Assembly: GCA_040255525.1 (NCBI GenBank) | Contig: JBDZVD010000009.1 | Coordinates: 1-64,000 of the forward strand | Direction of reading: 5' to 3' | From: Rugosimonospora sp040255525 | Lineage (GTDB): Bacteria; Actinomycetota; Actinomycetes; Mycobacteriales; Micromonosporaceae | DNA length: 64,000 nucleotides | In this document: piece by piece, positions 23,829 to 33,662 of the stretch | How the letters are laid out: each line of letters begins with the position of its first letter | How positions within the stretch are numbered: position 1 is the stretch's first letter | Notes under the pieces: model-generated | Seen by the model: only the letters and a program-made list of their open reading frames with translations | Told to the model about the DNA's origin: nothing | Database searches by the model: none | Translations under genes and position numbers: made by a program

Positions 23829-25859
23829 ATGACGAACCAGGCTGCCCAGCACGAGCCGGACCGGGACCAACCGCCCACCGGTCCGATTCCGGTGCCTGCC
23901 GAAGGCGAAGCGACCCTGAACGCCCCGACCGAGGGCGACCCGGCCGTGAACGCCCCGACCGAGGGCGACCCGGCCGTGAACGCCCCGACCGAGGGTGGAC
24001 CGGCCGTGAACGCCCCGGCCGAGGGGGGACCGGCCGCGCACGGGCCGGCCGGCGAGGACCCGACCGCACAGCCGGCCTCGCCGCTTCCGGATGCCACTCC
24101 CCGGTCCGAGGCCGAGCCGCCCTACCCGGCCGGCTCTGTTCCCGAGGACGTGCCGGACGCCACACCCGGCGACGCGACGTTCGATGACGAGCCGACCATC
24201 CTGGTTCCCTCCACCGGCGAGCCGGCTTCCGAGCTCCCGAGCGCCCGGAACCCGCTGGTCGGCGATGAGCCGGCCGCGGCCATCCCGCCGGTCGACGACG
24301 TACCCGCCGCCGCGCCGACGGCCGAGATCCCAGCGGCGGAGGGCGCAGCCGAGGTTCCGCCGGCCGGAAACGCGGCCGAGGCTGACGGACCGGCCACCGG
24401 TGTCCCACCGGTCGACGACCTGCCGCCGGCCTCCGCGCCCGGCGCCGGCGGGTTCCCACCACCGGGAGGCTTCCCACCTCCCGGCGGGTTCACCCCGCCG
24501 CCGCCCCCGCCCGGCACCGCCGGTTGGGCGGCCAGCCGGTTCGGGCTCGTCCGCCCGCAGCAGGGCCGCATGGTCGCCGGCGTGTGCGCCGCGGTCGGGC
24601 GGGCCACGAACACCGATCCGGTGCTCTGGCGGGTGCTGTTCGCCGTACTGACCCTGGCCGGCGGCGTCGGCCTGCTCGCGTACCTGGTGGGTTGGCTGCT
24701 CATCCCGGCCGAGGGCGACACCGGATCACCGGCGGAAGCCCTCCTCGGACGCGGCCGCTCCAGTACGTCGCCGGTACTCGTGATCGTCGTCGGCGTGATC
24801 GCGGCGATCACCCTCGGCTCGGTGATGTACCACGGCCTGCGTACGGCGGCCATCCTGGTGGCCCTGGCCCTGGGCGCGTACATCCTCATCAGCCGGAGCG
24901 GGTCCCGCCCGGCCGGTACGCCGACGGCCGGCGTGCCGCCCACCGCCGGGTACTCCGACCCGATGTCGGACATTCCGCCATGGCGCAGGCCCGGCGGGCC
25001 CACGTCGACCGGCCCGGTTCCCGGAGCCCCTACCGCCACCCCCGCCCCGCACGCCCCGCCGGTACCGCCGGTACCGCCGGTACCGCCGACCCAGACCATG
25101 CCGATGAGCGCGCCTGCCGCCGCTGCGGGCACGGCCTACCGTCCCCCCTTCGCGCCCCACGGGCCGTACGAGCCCGGCCGATACCCGTACCCGGGGCTCG
25201 GAGCGACGCCGGCCCCGCCCCCACCCCCTCCGGCACCCCGCCGGCACCGGCCGCCCTCGCGGCTCGGCCGGGTCACGTTCTCGCTGGCGCTGCTCGTGCT
25301 CGGCGTGATCGCGCTCCTGGACATCCGGTACGACGTCGCGTTCACCACCTACGCGGCGGCCGTCCTGGCCACTCTCGGCGCCGGCCTGCTGGTTGGCGCG
25401 TGGTTCGGCCGCGCCCGCTGGCTCATCCCGCTCGGCGTGATCACAACGCTCGCGCTCGGGATCGGCGCCACCGCCGATCGGGTGAACGTCGCCCACTGGG
25501 ACCGGAACAACGGCGACGTCACCTGGACGCCGACCTCACTGGCCATGCTGCAGGACCGGTACCAGCAGAACTTCGGCGACGCCACGCTCGACCTGAGCAA
25601 CGTGGACTTCGGCGGGAGCACGAGGGACGTGAGGGTTCAGCTCAACGCCGGTGACCTGACCATCCTGCTGCCCGAGAAGGTGGACACGACCGTAAACGCG
25701 GCCCTACACGTCGGCGACGCACAGGTCTTCGGGGAGCACTGGGGCGGCCTCGGCTCGCCGCGGCACGAGGTGATCGACGACGGCCCGGACGGTTCGGGTG
25801 GCGGCACGCTGGTACTCGACGTGCGCCTCAACGCGGGCAACCTGGAGGTACACCGATGA
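23829..25859 (+). CDS. PspC domain membrane protein with LiaF-like C-terminus
   Basis: 676 residues in clear parts. Residues 1-235 are low-complexity, acidic and rich in Pro/Ala, with ten-residue repeats near 31-71. Residues about 236-300 hold a PspC domain (VRPQQGRMVAGVCAAVGRATNTDPVLWR) and its helix. Further helices, a Pro-rich spacer, and another helix group near 480-550 follow. The last 110 residues (TPTSLAMLQDRYQQNFGDATLDLSNVDF to GNLEVHR) look like the beta-rich LiaF/toast-rack C-terminus. It is divergent from the PspC kinase, as in Lia-type modules, so it may be the kinase's partner. ATG has GGAG upstream. Confidence 0.85.
   Translation: MTNQAAQHEPDRDQPPTGPIPVPAEGEATLNAPTEGDPAVNAPTEGDPAVNAPTEGGPAVNAPAEGGPAAHGPAGEDPTAQPASPLPDATPRSEAEPPYPAGSVPEDVPDATPGDATFDDEPTILVPSTGEPASELPSARNPLVGDEPAAAIPPVDDVPAAAPTAEIPAAEGAAEVPPAGNAAEADGPATGVPPVDDLPPASAPGAGGFPPPGGFPPPGGFTPPPPPPGTAGWAASRFGLVRPQQGRMVAGVCAAVGRATNTDPVLWRVLFAVLTLAGGVGLLAYLVGWLLIPAEGDTGSPAEALLGRGRSSTSPVLVIVVGVIAAITLGSVMYHGLRTAAILVALALGAYILISRSGSRPAGTPTAGVPPTAGYSDPMSDIPPWRRPGGPTSTGPVPGAPTATPAPHAPPVPPVPPVPPTQTMPMSAPAAAAGTAYRPPFAPHGPYEPGRYPYPGLGATPAPPPPPPAPRRHRPPSRLGRVTFSLALLVLGVIALLDIRYDVAFTTYAAAVLATLGAGLLVGAWFGRARWLIPLGVITTLALGIGATADRVNVAHWDRNNGDVTWTPTSLAMLQDRYQQNFGDATLDLSNVDFGGSTRDVRVQLNAGDLTILLPEKVDTTVNAALHVGDAQVFGEHWGGLGSPRHEVIDDGPDGSGGGTLVLDVRLNAGNLEVHR
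23895..24041 (+). repeat. 30-bp tandem coding repeats in the PspC protein gene
   Basis: Four in-frame 30-bp units start at 23922, 23952, 23982 and 24012; the first two are identical and each unit encodes APTEGDPAVN or close variants. A degenerate 27-bp unit precedes them. The near identity suggests a length-variable minisatellite. Confidence 0.88.
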
Positions 25860-26083
25860 AGCGCCACCGCACAGACGTGCTCTCCCTGGTGTTCGGCCTG
25901 ATCTTCATTCTGGTCGCGATCTGGTGGGCGCTCGGCAACACCGTCCGCATCGGCCTCGGCACGCTGGCCTGGGCGACCGCGGTAGCGCTGATCCTGCTCG
26001 GCGGCCTGGGCCTGCTCGGAGCCCTGCGCGGGCGGGATCCGGTCTCCCGGGACCAGGACCGCGACGAGTGGCCGGCCGGCTAG
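25856..26083 (+). CDS. Small membrane protein downstream of the PspC/LiaF-like gene
   Basis: 75 residues with two hydrophobic segments (about 8-25 and 32-55) and a charged tail rich in Asp and Arg. The ATG overlaps the upstream stop by 4 bp (ATGA), so it is translated with the PspC protein and probably belongs to the same envelope module. The pattern resembles the short LiaI-type membrane helper, but similarity is too weak for a firm name. Confidence 0.72.
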   Translation: MKRHRTDVLSLVFGLIFILVAIWWALGNTVRIGLGTLAWATAVALILLGGLGLLGALRGRDPVSRDQDRDEWPAG

Positions 26084-26152
26084 CCCAGCTTCGGCCGCGT
26101 GAGCGGTCGGGCGACCTCCCCGCCGCCGGCGGCGTCGGCCGGGCTGTCCGCC

Positions 26153-26158
26153 TATGCT
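26153..26158 (+). promoter_or_regulatory. -10 element TATGCT, leaderless psd
   Basis: TATGCT ends 7 nt before ATG 26166, which predicts transcription starting at the start codon. There is no Shine-Dalgarno sequence before this ATG. Confidence 0.6.
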
Positions 26159-26165
26159 GAGCGGC

Positions 26166-27407
26166 ATGTCCCAACCACCCCGCCGCCCGATCCCGCTGCT
26201 CGGTGAGATCCGGCTCGGACCGCGAGCGGCCCGGGCCCTGACCGCGGAACTCGTCCGGCACGCCGGACCCAAGAGCTGCCTGCTGGTCGCGGCGACCGCC
26301 GACTCGGCGGTGCTGGCCGCCGCGCTGGAGGGGCTGCTACCCGACGACACGCTGACCCTGATCCCGCTGGTTGGCGCCGCGGACGAGCTGCGCGCTCACG
26401 TCGGCTCGCTCGGGCCCTGGGTTGCCGACCGGGTACGGGTGGTCGAGACGCTCACCGAGGTCGACTCGGTGGACGTCGCCGTACTGGCCGAGGTCATCAG
26501 TGGCAGCGCGGAAGCGGCCCGCGGGTACCTCGACGAGCTGGGCAAGCACCTCGCCGAGGGCGGGGTGCTGTCGGTGGCCGTACTGGCCGGGTTCGACGAT
26601 GCCGCCGAGGAGCTGGGCAGGCAGGCCGACTTCACCGGCGCCGGTACCGACCTGGTCCTGCGCAACGTGCCGCCGGTACGGGTGCACCGGCTACGGTTCA
26701 CCCCGGCCCGGCCGGCGGTCGCCGACCGGCTGGCCCCGGCGTACCGGCCGTCCAGCGTGCCGCTGACCCGGTCCATGAACATCGACTCCAACGGCGTGGC
26801 CGCCGCCGGCATCGCGCTCGGCCTGGCGGCCGCCCTGCGGGTGTCCCGACCCAAGTCCCGGCTCTGGCTGCTGCCGGCGCTGGCCGCCGTCCCGGTCGCC
26901 GCGTTCTTCCGGGACCCGAACCGGCACCTGCCGGAGGACGCGTCCGCCGTGGTGGCCGCGAGCGACGGCACGGTCCTGTCGGTGGAGCAGCTGACCGACC
27001 CGCGGTTCGGCTCGCCGCCGGAGTACCTGCGCGTCGCGGTGTTCCTGTCCGTGCTGGACGTGCATGTCAACCGCTCGCCGGTGGCCGGTCGGGTGGTCGA
27101 CTACTTCGTCGAGGACGGCGGGTTCGCCCCGGCGATGAAGCCGGCGGCCGAGCACAACGTCGCCGCGTACACGGTGCTGGAGACCCCGCGCGGGCGCGTG
27201 GTCGTCGCCCAGCGGACCGGGCTGATCGCGCGGCGGATCGTGCAGCGGGCGCCGGTCGGTTCGCTGCTGGCACGCGGCGAGCGGTTCGGGCTGATCCGGT
27301 TCGGCTCGCGGACCGACGTCTACCTGCCGGCCGGTGCCGCCGAGCCGGCGGTGCAGAAGGGGGACAAGGTCTCCGGGGGCGCCACCGTCATCGCCCGCTG
27401 GCGCTGA
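26166..27407 (+). CDS. psd: Phosphatidylserine decarboxylase with an extra N-terminal domain
   Basis: 413 residues, about twice a short PSD. The C-terminal 215 residues are a decarboxylase: VPVAAFFRDPNRHLPEDASAVVAASDGTV, VFLSVLDVHVNRSPVAGRV, and GLIRFGSRTDVYLP, where the protein cleaves itself at Gly-Ser to make the pyruvoyl cofactor. It turns phosphatidylserine into phosphatidylethanolamine at the membrane; pssA, the step before, lies downstream in convergent orientation. Residues 1-195 form an alpha/beta domain with a VLAEVISGSAEAARGYLDELGKHLAEGG region reminiscent of a methyltransferase fold but without a clear SAM-binding glycine motif. Start fixed by the leaderless -10. Confidence 0.9.
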   Translation: MSQPPRRPIPLLGEIRLGPRAARALTAELVRHAGPKSCLLVAATADSAVLAAALEGLLPDDTLTLIPLVGAADELRAHVGSLGPWVADRVRVVETLTEVDSVDVAVLAEVISGSAEAARGYLDELGKHLAEGGVLSVAVLAGFDDAAEELGRQADFTGAGTDLVLRNVPPVRVHRLRFTPARPAVADRLAPAYRPSSVPLTRSMNIDSNGVAAAGIALGLAAALRVSRPKSRLWLLPALAAVPVAAFFRDPNRHLPEDASAVVAASDGTVLSVEQLTDPRFGSPPEYLRVAVFLSVLDVHVNRSPVAGRVVDYFVEDGGFAPAMKPAAEHNVAAYTVLETPRGRVVVAQRTGLIARRIVQRAPVGSLLARGERFGLIRFGSRTDVYLPAGAAEPAVQKGDKVSGGATVIARWR

Positions 27408-27416
27408 GAGCGGCCG

Positions 27417-27436
27417 CCGGCCTCACCCGAGGCCGG
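27417..27436. terminator. Terminator between psd and pssA
   Basis: An 8-bp stem CCGGCCTC/GAGGCCGG with a 4-nt loop lies 10 bp after the psd stop, between convergent genes. Confidence 0.6.
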
Positions 27437-27470
27437 TACCGGTGGGCCGATGTCCGCCGGTACCGCGCGC

Positions 27471-28508
27471 TCAGCGGGCCGCGGCACCGCCGCGCTGGCG
27501 CAGCCACAGCAGCGGGCCGCTCGCGAGGTACAACGCGACCACTGCGGCGAACGTGATGCGGTAGTCGATGAACGCGCCGATCGCGGGAGCCAGCCACAAC
27601 CACGGCGGCAGCTTCACGATCCGCGCCAGTTTCGCGTACGGGAACCCGGAGACCATCGCCAGCGCCAGCACCGCGATCGCGGCCACCGCGACCGTGCCCG
27701 AGGGCCGCAGTCCGATCAGGATGGCCAGGCCCAGGACGGCGGCCGCCATGGTCGTCGGTACGCCACAGAAGAAGCGCCCGTCCTTCGGCGAGACGTTGAA
27801 CCGGGCCAGCCGGATCGCGGAACACGCGGCGACCAGTACGCACGCCCCGGCGATCAGCCCCGGGCGCGCGGCGTTGTGCACCGCCGAGTAGACCACCACC
27901 GGGGCGGCGATCCCGAACGAGCACATGTCCGCGAGCGAGTCCATCTGTGCCCCGAACGGGCTGGCGACGCCCAGCTTGCGGGCCAGGGCACCGTCGAGCC
28001 CGTCGAACGTGACGCAGCCGACGAGGCAGAGCGCGGCCCACCGGGCGCCGGAGTGCATGCTCAGGAAGATCGCGGACATGCCGAGCACCAGGCTGCCGAT
28101 CGTGCAGGCGTTGACCGCCGCGAAGCGGATGCGCCGCGCGAGGGTCGGATCGCCGGGAAGCAGCGGCACCGGACCTGCCGGCCGGTCGTCGCGGGAGGCG
28201 TCGGCGATGGCGCTGTGCGCCTCGGGCAGCGGCGTGATCGGCGGCAGGGCCGGCACGCCCGGCGCCATGATCCGGGTCAGCGGTTCGATGGCCGGGCCGG
28301 CCAGCTGCCCGGGGAGTGATTCCAGGCCCGTCGCGGGCAGGGTCATGAGCCCAGTACCGGAGGTGCCGAAGCTCCGGCGGCGCCCCACCCGCACGGTCAG
28401 CACCTGCCGGGCCAGCGAGCCGCTGCGCCGCAGCCGCCCGGCCCAACGGCGCCCCGCCGGACGCGGACTGTCGATGGTGCGGCGCCGACCCCATGGGGTT
28501 CTCGGCAC
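27471..28508 (-). CDS. pssA: CDP-diacylglycerol--serine O-phosphatidyltransferase
   Basis: 345 residues. It joins serine to CDP-diacylglycerol to give phosphatidylserine. The CDP-alcohol phosphotransferase motif is complete: DGALARKLGVASPFGAQMDSLAD (D-G-x2-A-R-x8-G-x3-D-x3-D), here starting in TFDGLDGALAR, with the GVPTT segment after it. Around eight membrane helices follow an unusually long Arg/Pro-rich N-terminal extension of about 125 residues. The GTG at 28508 is chosen because GGAGGAG ends 3 nt before it. Confidence 0.93.
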   Translation of the reverse strand: MPRTPWGRRRTIDSPRPAGRRWAGRLRRSGSLARQVLTVRVGRRRSFGTSGTGLMTLPATGLESLPGQLAGPAIEPLTRIMAPGVPALPPITPLPEAHSAIADASRDDRPAGPVPLLPGDPTLARRIRFAAVNACTIGSLVLGMSAIFLSMHSGARWAALCLVGCVTFDGLDGALARKLGVASPFGAQMDSLADMCSFGIAAPVVVYSAVHNAARPGLIAGACVLVAACSAIRLARFNVSPKDGRFFCGVPTTMAAAVLGLAILIGLRPSGTVAVAAIAVLALAMVSGFPYAKLARIVKLPPWLWLAPAIGAFIDYRITFAAVVALYLASGPLLWLRQRGGAAAR

Positions 28509-28649
28509 GGTCTCCTCCAGTGTGGAAATGAGTGCCCCGCTTTTGCGGCCTACACCATCGCACACAACGGCGTCGTTGGCGACGGCTAGTACTGGAGTTC
28601 TTACCTGACTTCGACTTCCATTGCGAGGCCCAACACCATGATATGTCGG

Positions 28650-29564
28650 TCACTCAAGGTGACCCTCGATCGATGAACGGGCAAACTGGTTGAGCCGGAG
28701 CCGGCGGAGTTCCGGGCGGCGGAACCAGGCCGCGTCGGACGTGGAGCCGCCCTCCGCCTCGGTCACTCTGGGTGTCACCGGCTCGTCCACCTCCACGCGG
28801 TACAGGACGCGTACCGTGTGCCAGTCCATGGGGTAGCCCTCCGGCCCCATCGCCGCCGGGTTGTGGAAATCCGTCACGTCCACCAGCCTGGTCACCCGGC
28901 CCGTCTGGTTCGCCTCCTCGGCGAGTTCCCGGAGGAGACCCTCCGTGGCCTGCTCACCGAAGTCCGTACCGCCGCCCGGCAGGTGCCAGCTGCCCGCGCC
29001 GGGGTACCCCGGTGCGATCCGGCAGAGGAGGAGCCGGGCGGCCGGATCGGTCACCAGCCCGTACGCGGCGAAACGCTGCACGGTCCGCCGGGCCGGGTCG
29101 ACGTCAGGTTCGGCCTCGACAGGAAGGGCACTCTCCGTCACCGGTAGGCCCAGGGCCTCCGCCGCGTACGGCGCGATCGGGCGGCCGGGCAGGCGCCGCG
29201 GGGCGAGCCATTCGGTGGCCCCGCCGGCGGGCGAGCCACCGTTACGGAGAGTGTCGCCGACCAGGGCCACCTCATAGATCACCCTGTCCGTGTGGATCGC
29301 GATGCCCGCGCTCCGCCGGGCCAGCACATCCGCCCGGACGTTACGCAGCGTCACCACCGTGACATCCAGCCCGATCAGTTCGCGGTACGCCCGGACGATC
29401 GCCTCGGCCGGCCGCTCGCCCTGGGCGATCACGGCGCCCGGGAGGTGCCACTCGCCCGGGTCGCCACCGTCCGGCCGGCTGTCACCCGACCCGGGTACGA
29501 GCAGGACCCGGCCCCCGGGGTCGTGGGCCACCCCGTGTACGGCGATCCGCCGCCGCTGCTTCAT
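28650..29564 (-). CDS. Protein with two NUDIX domains, first one degenerate
   Basis: 304 residues made of two NUDIX hydrolase folds. The second (about 155-300) has an intact box, GGGTDFGEQATEGLLRELAEE, with the RELAEE metal residues. In the first (about 1-150) the box reads GAVIAQGERPAEAIVRAYREL, so two of the expected glutamates are Ala and Leu, and this half is probably catalytically dead. Substrate unknown (nucleoside diphosphate derivatives in general). A paralogue with the same architecture lies directly upstream. The ATG has TAACCT 8-13 nt upstream, suggesting a leaderless mRNA. Confidence 0.88.
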   Translation of the reverse strand: MKQRRRIAVHGVAHDPGGRVLLVPGSGDSRPDGGDPGEWHLPGAVIAQGERPAEAIVRAYRELIGLDVTVVTLRNVRADVLARRSAGIAIHTDRVIYEVALVGDTLRNGGSPAGGATEWLAPRRLPGRPIAPYAAEALGLPVTESALPVEAEPDVDPARRTVQRFAAYGLVTDPAARLLLCRIAPGYPGAGSWHLPGGGTDFGEQATEGLLRELAEEANQTGRVTRLVDVTDFHNPAAMGPEGYPMDWHTVRVLYRVEVDEPVTPRVTEAEGGSTSDAAWFRRPELRRLRLNQFARSSIEGHLE

Positions 29565-29571
29565 GATCGAC

Positions 29572-29577
29572 AGGTTA
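29572..29577 (-). promoter_or_regulatory. -10 element TAACCT, leaderless NUDIX gene
   Basis: On the minus strand TAACCT ends 7 nt before ATG 29564; no Shine-Dalgarno precedes this start. Confidence 0.5.
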
Positions 29578-29656
29578 TCGGACTCCGGCCGGCGGCCACG
29601 CCCGTACGCGGCGCCCCCGCTCCGCGACCGGCGGCGGGACTCGCGCCGGCGGTCGC

Positions 29657-30598
29657 TCAGCCGCCAGCGCGCACCGCCGCCAGCGCCTCCGCGGTCACCT
29701 CGGTCACCTCCAGGTCCGCCAACTCGGAGCGATCGAACCAGCGGGCCTCGGACGTCGAGCCGCCCACGTCGTGCACCTGCGGCGCGCGAGCATGATCGAC
29801 AGCCACCCGATAGAAGGCGCGCACCCCGTGCCAGTCGATCGGGTACCCCTCGGGACCCAGCGACGCGGCGTCCCGGTGGCTGGCCACACCCAGCAGTTCG
29901 ATCAGGCGGCCGTGCTGGCCGGTCTCCTCGGCCAGTTCGCGGATCAGTGCGGTGCCCGGCTGCTCGCCGTAGTCGGTGCCCCCGCCGGGCAGGTGCCAGC
30001 GTCCGGCGCCCGGGTAGCCGTCGGCGATCCGGGTGAGCAGGATCCTGCCGCGGGCGTCGCTGGCGACCGCGTAGGCGGCGAAGCGCTGAGCCCGGTGCAG
30101 CCCGTCCGGCCCCGGGTACGCGTAGAACGACGGGAAGTCCGGCGGCTCGTCCGGCCGCAGGTCGACCGAGGCCGTCGGCAGGCCCAGCGCCGCCGCCGTG
30201 AAGGGGCGCAGGGGCAGCCCGGCGGCCTCGTCGGGGCTCACCCAGCGGGCCAGGTCGGTCGGCTGGCCCACCCGGTCGATCAAGGCGCCTCCGCGCACCG
30301 TGACGCGGTAGATCAGCCGGTCGGTGTGGATCGTGACGCCCCGGTTGGGCAGGGAGCGCATGTCGGCGTGCACGTCGACCAGCTCGGCCACCGCGACCGA
30401 CAGCCCGGTCTCCGCGGCGGTCTCTCGGACCACCGTGTCGTTGGGGTTCTCGCCGTGGTCGACCGCCCCGCCGGGCAGCGACCACGCGCCCGGCGTACCG
30501 GAGCGGGGGGACGCGCGAACCAACAAGACGTCATCGGACGAATTTCGGCATATCGCGTAGGCGGCGATCCGCCTCAGCGGCTCTAGCGCGGGGGTCAC
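29657..30598 (-). CDS. Protein with two NUDIX domains
   Basis: 313 residues, a paralogue of the gene at 28650: both share the Y(P/S)GAGxWHLPGGGTD(F/Y)GEQ second-domain box and the LGPEGYPIDWHGVRAFYRV / MGPEGYPMDWHTVRVLYRV segment. The second box (LIRELAEETG) is intact. The first box, GGAVDHGENPNDTVVRETAAETG, keeps most residues with one Glu changed to Ala, so it may still bind metal. GTG start with a weak upstream signal. An inverted repeat lies 38-65 bp upstream between this gene and the divergent PspC gene. Confidence 0.88.
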   Translation of the reverse strand: MTPALEPLRRIAAYAICRNSSDDVLLVRASPRSGTPGAWSLPGGAVDHGENPNDTVVRETAAETGLSVAVAELVDVHADMRSLPNRGVTIHTDRLIYRVTVRGGALIDRVGQPTDLARWVSPDEAAGLPLRPFTAAALGLPTASVDLRPDEPPDFPSFYAYPGPDGLHRAQRFAAYAVASDARGRILLTRIADGYPGAGRWHLPGGGTDYGEQPGTALIRELAEETGQHGRLIELLGVASHRDAASLGPEGYPIDWHGVRAFYRVAVDHARAPQVHDVGGSTSEARWFDRSELADLEVTEVTAEALAAVRAGG

Positions 30599-30635
30599 AG
30601 AAGGTCATTCTGGCCGGTTTATGTGTCTTGCCATT

Positions 30636-30663
30636 GTCAACTGTCGGGTTCCTGACAGTTGAC
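30636..30663. promoter_or_regulatory. 10-bp perfect inverted repeat between divergent genes
   Basis: GTCAACTGTC (30636-30645) and GACAGTTGAC (30654-30663) with an 8-bp spacer. Each arm contains a TTGAC -35-like sequence pointing outward, so it could be a shared operator or paired -35 elements for the NUDIX and PspC genes. No matching -10 hexamers are clear. Confidence 0.5.
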
Positions 30664-30769
30664 CTTCGCATCGTGAGATGCGCTCAGGGTCACCCGTCGG
30701 GGACGGATCCGGGTACCGGTCGGGGCGTTCACTGAGGCGCCCCGGACACCCCGGACGCATCGTGGAGGC

Positions 30770-31051
30770 ATGACACAGATACCCACGTACAAGCGACTGC
30801 ACCGCTCCCGTACCGACCGCATGATCGGCGGTGTGTGCGGCGGAGCGGCTCAGTACCTCGGCGTCGACCCGGTCGCGGTCCGGGTCGCGTACGCCCTCGT
30901 CACCCTGATCACCGGTGGCCTCGCGCTGCTGGCCTACCCGGTCATGTGGATCCTCATGCCCGAGGAGCCGGCCGCCCAGCCGTGGACGGTGAACCCGCCC
31001 GTGCCCGGCGACTACCCGTCGTCCGCGACCGCGACTCCACCGGCGGCGTGA
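30770..31051 (+). CDS. Small PspC domain protein
   Basis: 93 residues. The PspC domain fills residues about 7-65: YKRLHRSRTDRMIGGVCGGAAQYLGVDPVAVRVAYAL, then a membrane helix ending YPVMWILMPEE. A short Pro/Ala tail follows. PspC proteins sit in the inner membrane and take part in envelope-stress responses. ATG has GGAGG upstream. It converges on guaA with only about 10 bp between stops. It is the third PspC domain within 9 kb. Confidence 0.9.
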   Translation: MTQIPTYKRLHRSRTDRMIGGVCGGAAQYLGVDPVAVRVAYALVTLITGGLALLAYPVMWILMPEEPAAQPWTVNPPVPGDYPSSATATPPAA

Positions 31052-31061
31052 CGCCCGGGGC

Positions 31062-32612
<1,551 letters not shown>

Positions 32613-32618
32613 ACGCGA

Positions 32619-32624
32619 AGACTA
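32619..32624 (-). promoter_or_regulatory. -10 element TAGTCT, leaderless guaA
   Basis: Minus-strand TAGTCT ends 6 nt before the guaA ATG at 32612, with no Shine-Dalgarno present. Confidence 0.5.
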
Positions 32625-32745
32625 CCGGGGCCGGCACCGCGACCCCCGTCCCCGACCCGTCCCCGGGCGGGCAGCGGCGCACCGTAGTGATCCACATCAC
32701 CCGGCCCGGTGGTGAGGACCTCCCATCGGTGGTGAACTGGATGCC

Positions 32746-33627
32746 GTGGGAAAGATCCTGGTCGGCACCGCTTCGTGGACGGACAAGACGCTGCTGGCTT
32801 CCGGCTGGTACCCGCGGTCGGCCGAGACGCCACAGAAGCGGCTGGCCTACTACGCCGGGCAGTTTCCGCTGGTCGAGGTCGACTCCACCTACTACTCGCC
32901 GCCGGCCGAGCAGACCGTCGGGCTGTGGGCGTCCCGTACGCCGCCCGGCTTCCTGTTCAACATCAAGGCGTTCAGCCTGCTCACCGGTCACCCGACCCAG
33001 CCGGGCAAGCTGTACAGGGACCTGCGCCCCGAAACGGACAAGAAGAACATCTACCCGGGCGACCTATCCCCGCAGGCGTACGAGGACGTGTGGGCCCGAT
33101 TCTTGTCCTCGCTCGATCCACTGGTCGACGCCGGCAAGCTCGGCCTGCTGCTCTTCCAGTTCCCGCCGTGGTTCACCATCCGCCGCTCGAACAAGCAGTA
33201 CCTGCTGGAGGTCGCGAAGCGGTGCAGCCCGCTGCGGGTCGGCATCGAACTGCGCCACGAAAGCTGGTTTCACGGCGACAACCAGCGGGAGACCCTGGAC
33301 TTCCTGCGTCAGCACAGCCTGCCGTTCGTGGCGGTGGACATGCCACAGGGGCACAAGTCCTCGATCCCGCCGGTGCTGGAGGCCACCAGCGACCTGGCGG
33401 TGGTGCGCTTCCACGGCCACAGCGACAACTGGACCAGCCGCGACATCTACGAGAAGTTCGGGTACGAGTACTCGGACAAGGAGCTGAAGTCGTGGGCGCC
33501 GAAGCTTGCGAAGCTGTCGGAGCAGACCGGGCAGACCCACGTGTTGATGAACAACTGCTACAGCGACTACGCGCAGCGCAACGCCGCCACCCTGGTCGAC
33601 CTGCTCGGCGAGTCGGCCCAGACCTGA
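32746..33627 (+). CDS. DUF72 family protein
   Basis: 293 residues. The family signature is clear: ILVGTASWTDKTLL...WYP at the start, FPLVEVDSTYYSPPAEQTVGLWASRTPPGFLFNIKAFSLLTGHP, LLLFQFPPWF, VGIELRHESWF, FVAVDMP and VVRFHGH, with the C-terminal LMNNCYSDYAQRNA. The fold is a TIM-like barrel; I recall no established function for these proteins. The GTG start opens directly on the conserved first strand. It converges on choD. Confidence 0.9.
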   Translation: MGKILVGTASWTDKTLLASGWYPRSAETPQKRLAYYAGQFPLVEVDSTYYSPPAEQTVGLWASRTPPGFLFNIKAFSLLTGHPTQPGKLYRDLRPETDKKNIYPGDLSPQAYEDVWARFLSSLDPLVDAGKLGLLLFQFPPWFTIRRSNKQYLLEVAKRCSPLRVGIELRHESWFHGDNQRETLDFLRQHSLPFVAVDMPQGHKSSIPPVLEATSDLAVVRFHGHSDNWTSRDIYEKFGYEYSDKELKSWAPKLAKLSEQTGQTHVLMNNCYSDYAQRNAATLVDLLGESAQT

Positions 33628-33662
33628 GCGGGCGATGAGCGGCGGCGAACCGGGGGCGCCGG

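Noticed and set aside
25056..25089. CCGGTACCG tandem triplet-like repeat in the PspC protein gene
   Set aside because: It encodes a short VPPVPPVPP proline linker in a coding region; ordinary low complexity.
26121..26136. CGCCGCCGGCGGCG palindrome upstream of psd
   Set aside because: A GC-only palindrome of this size is expected by chance in DNA of this composition, and it is not placed like a terminator.
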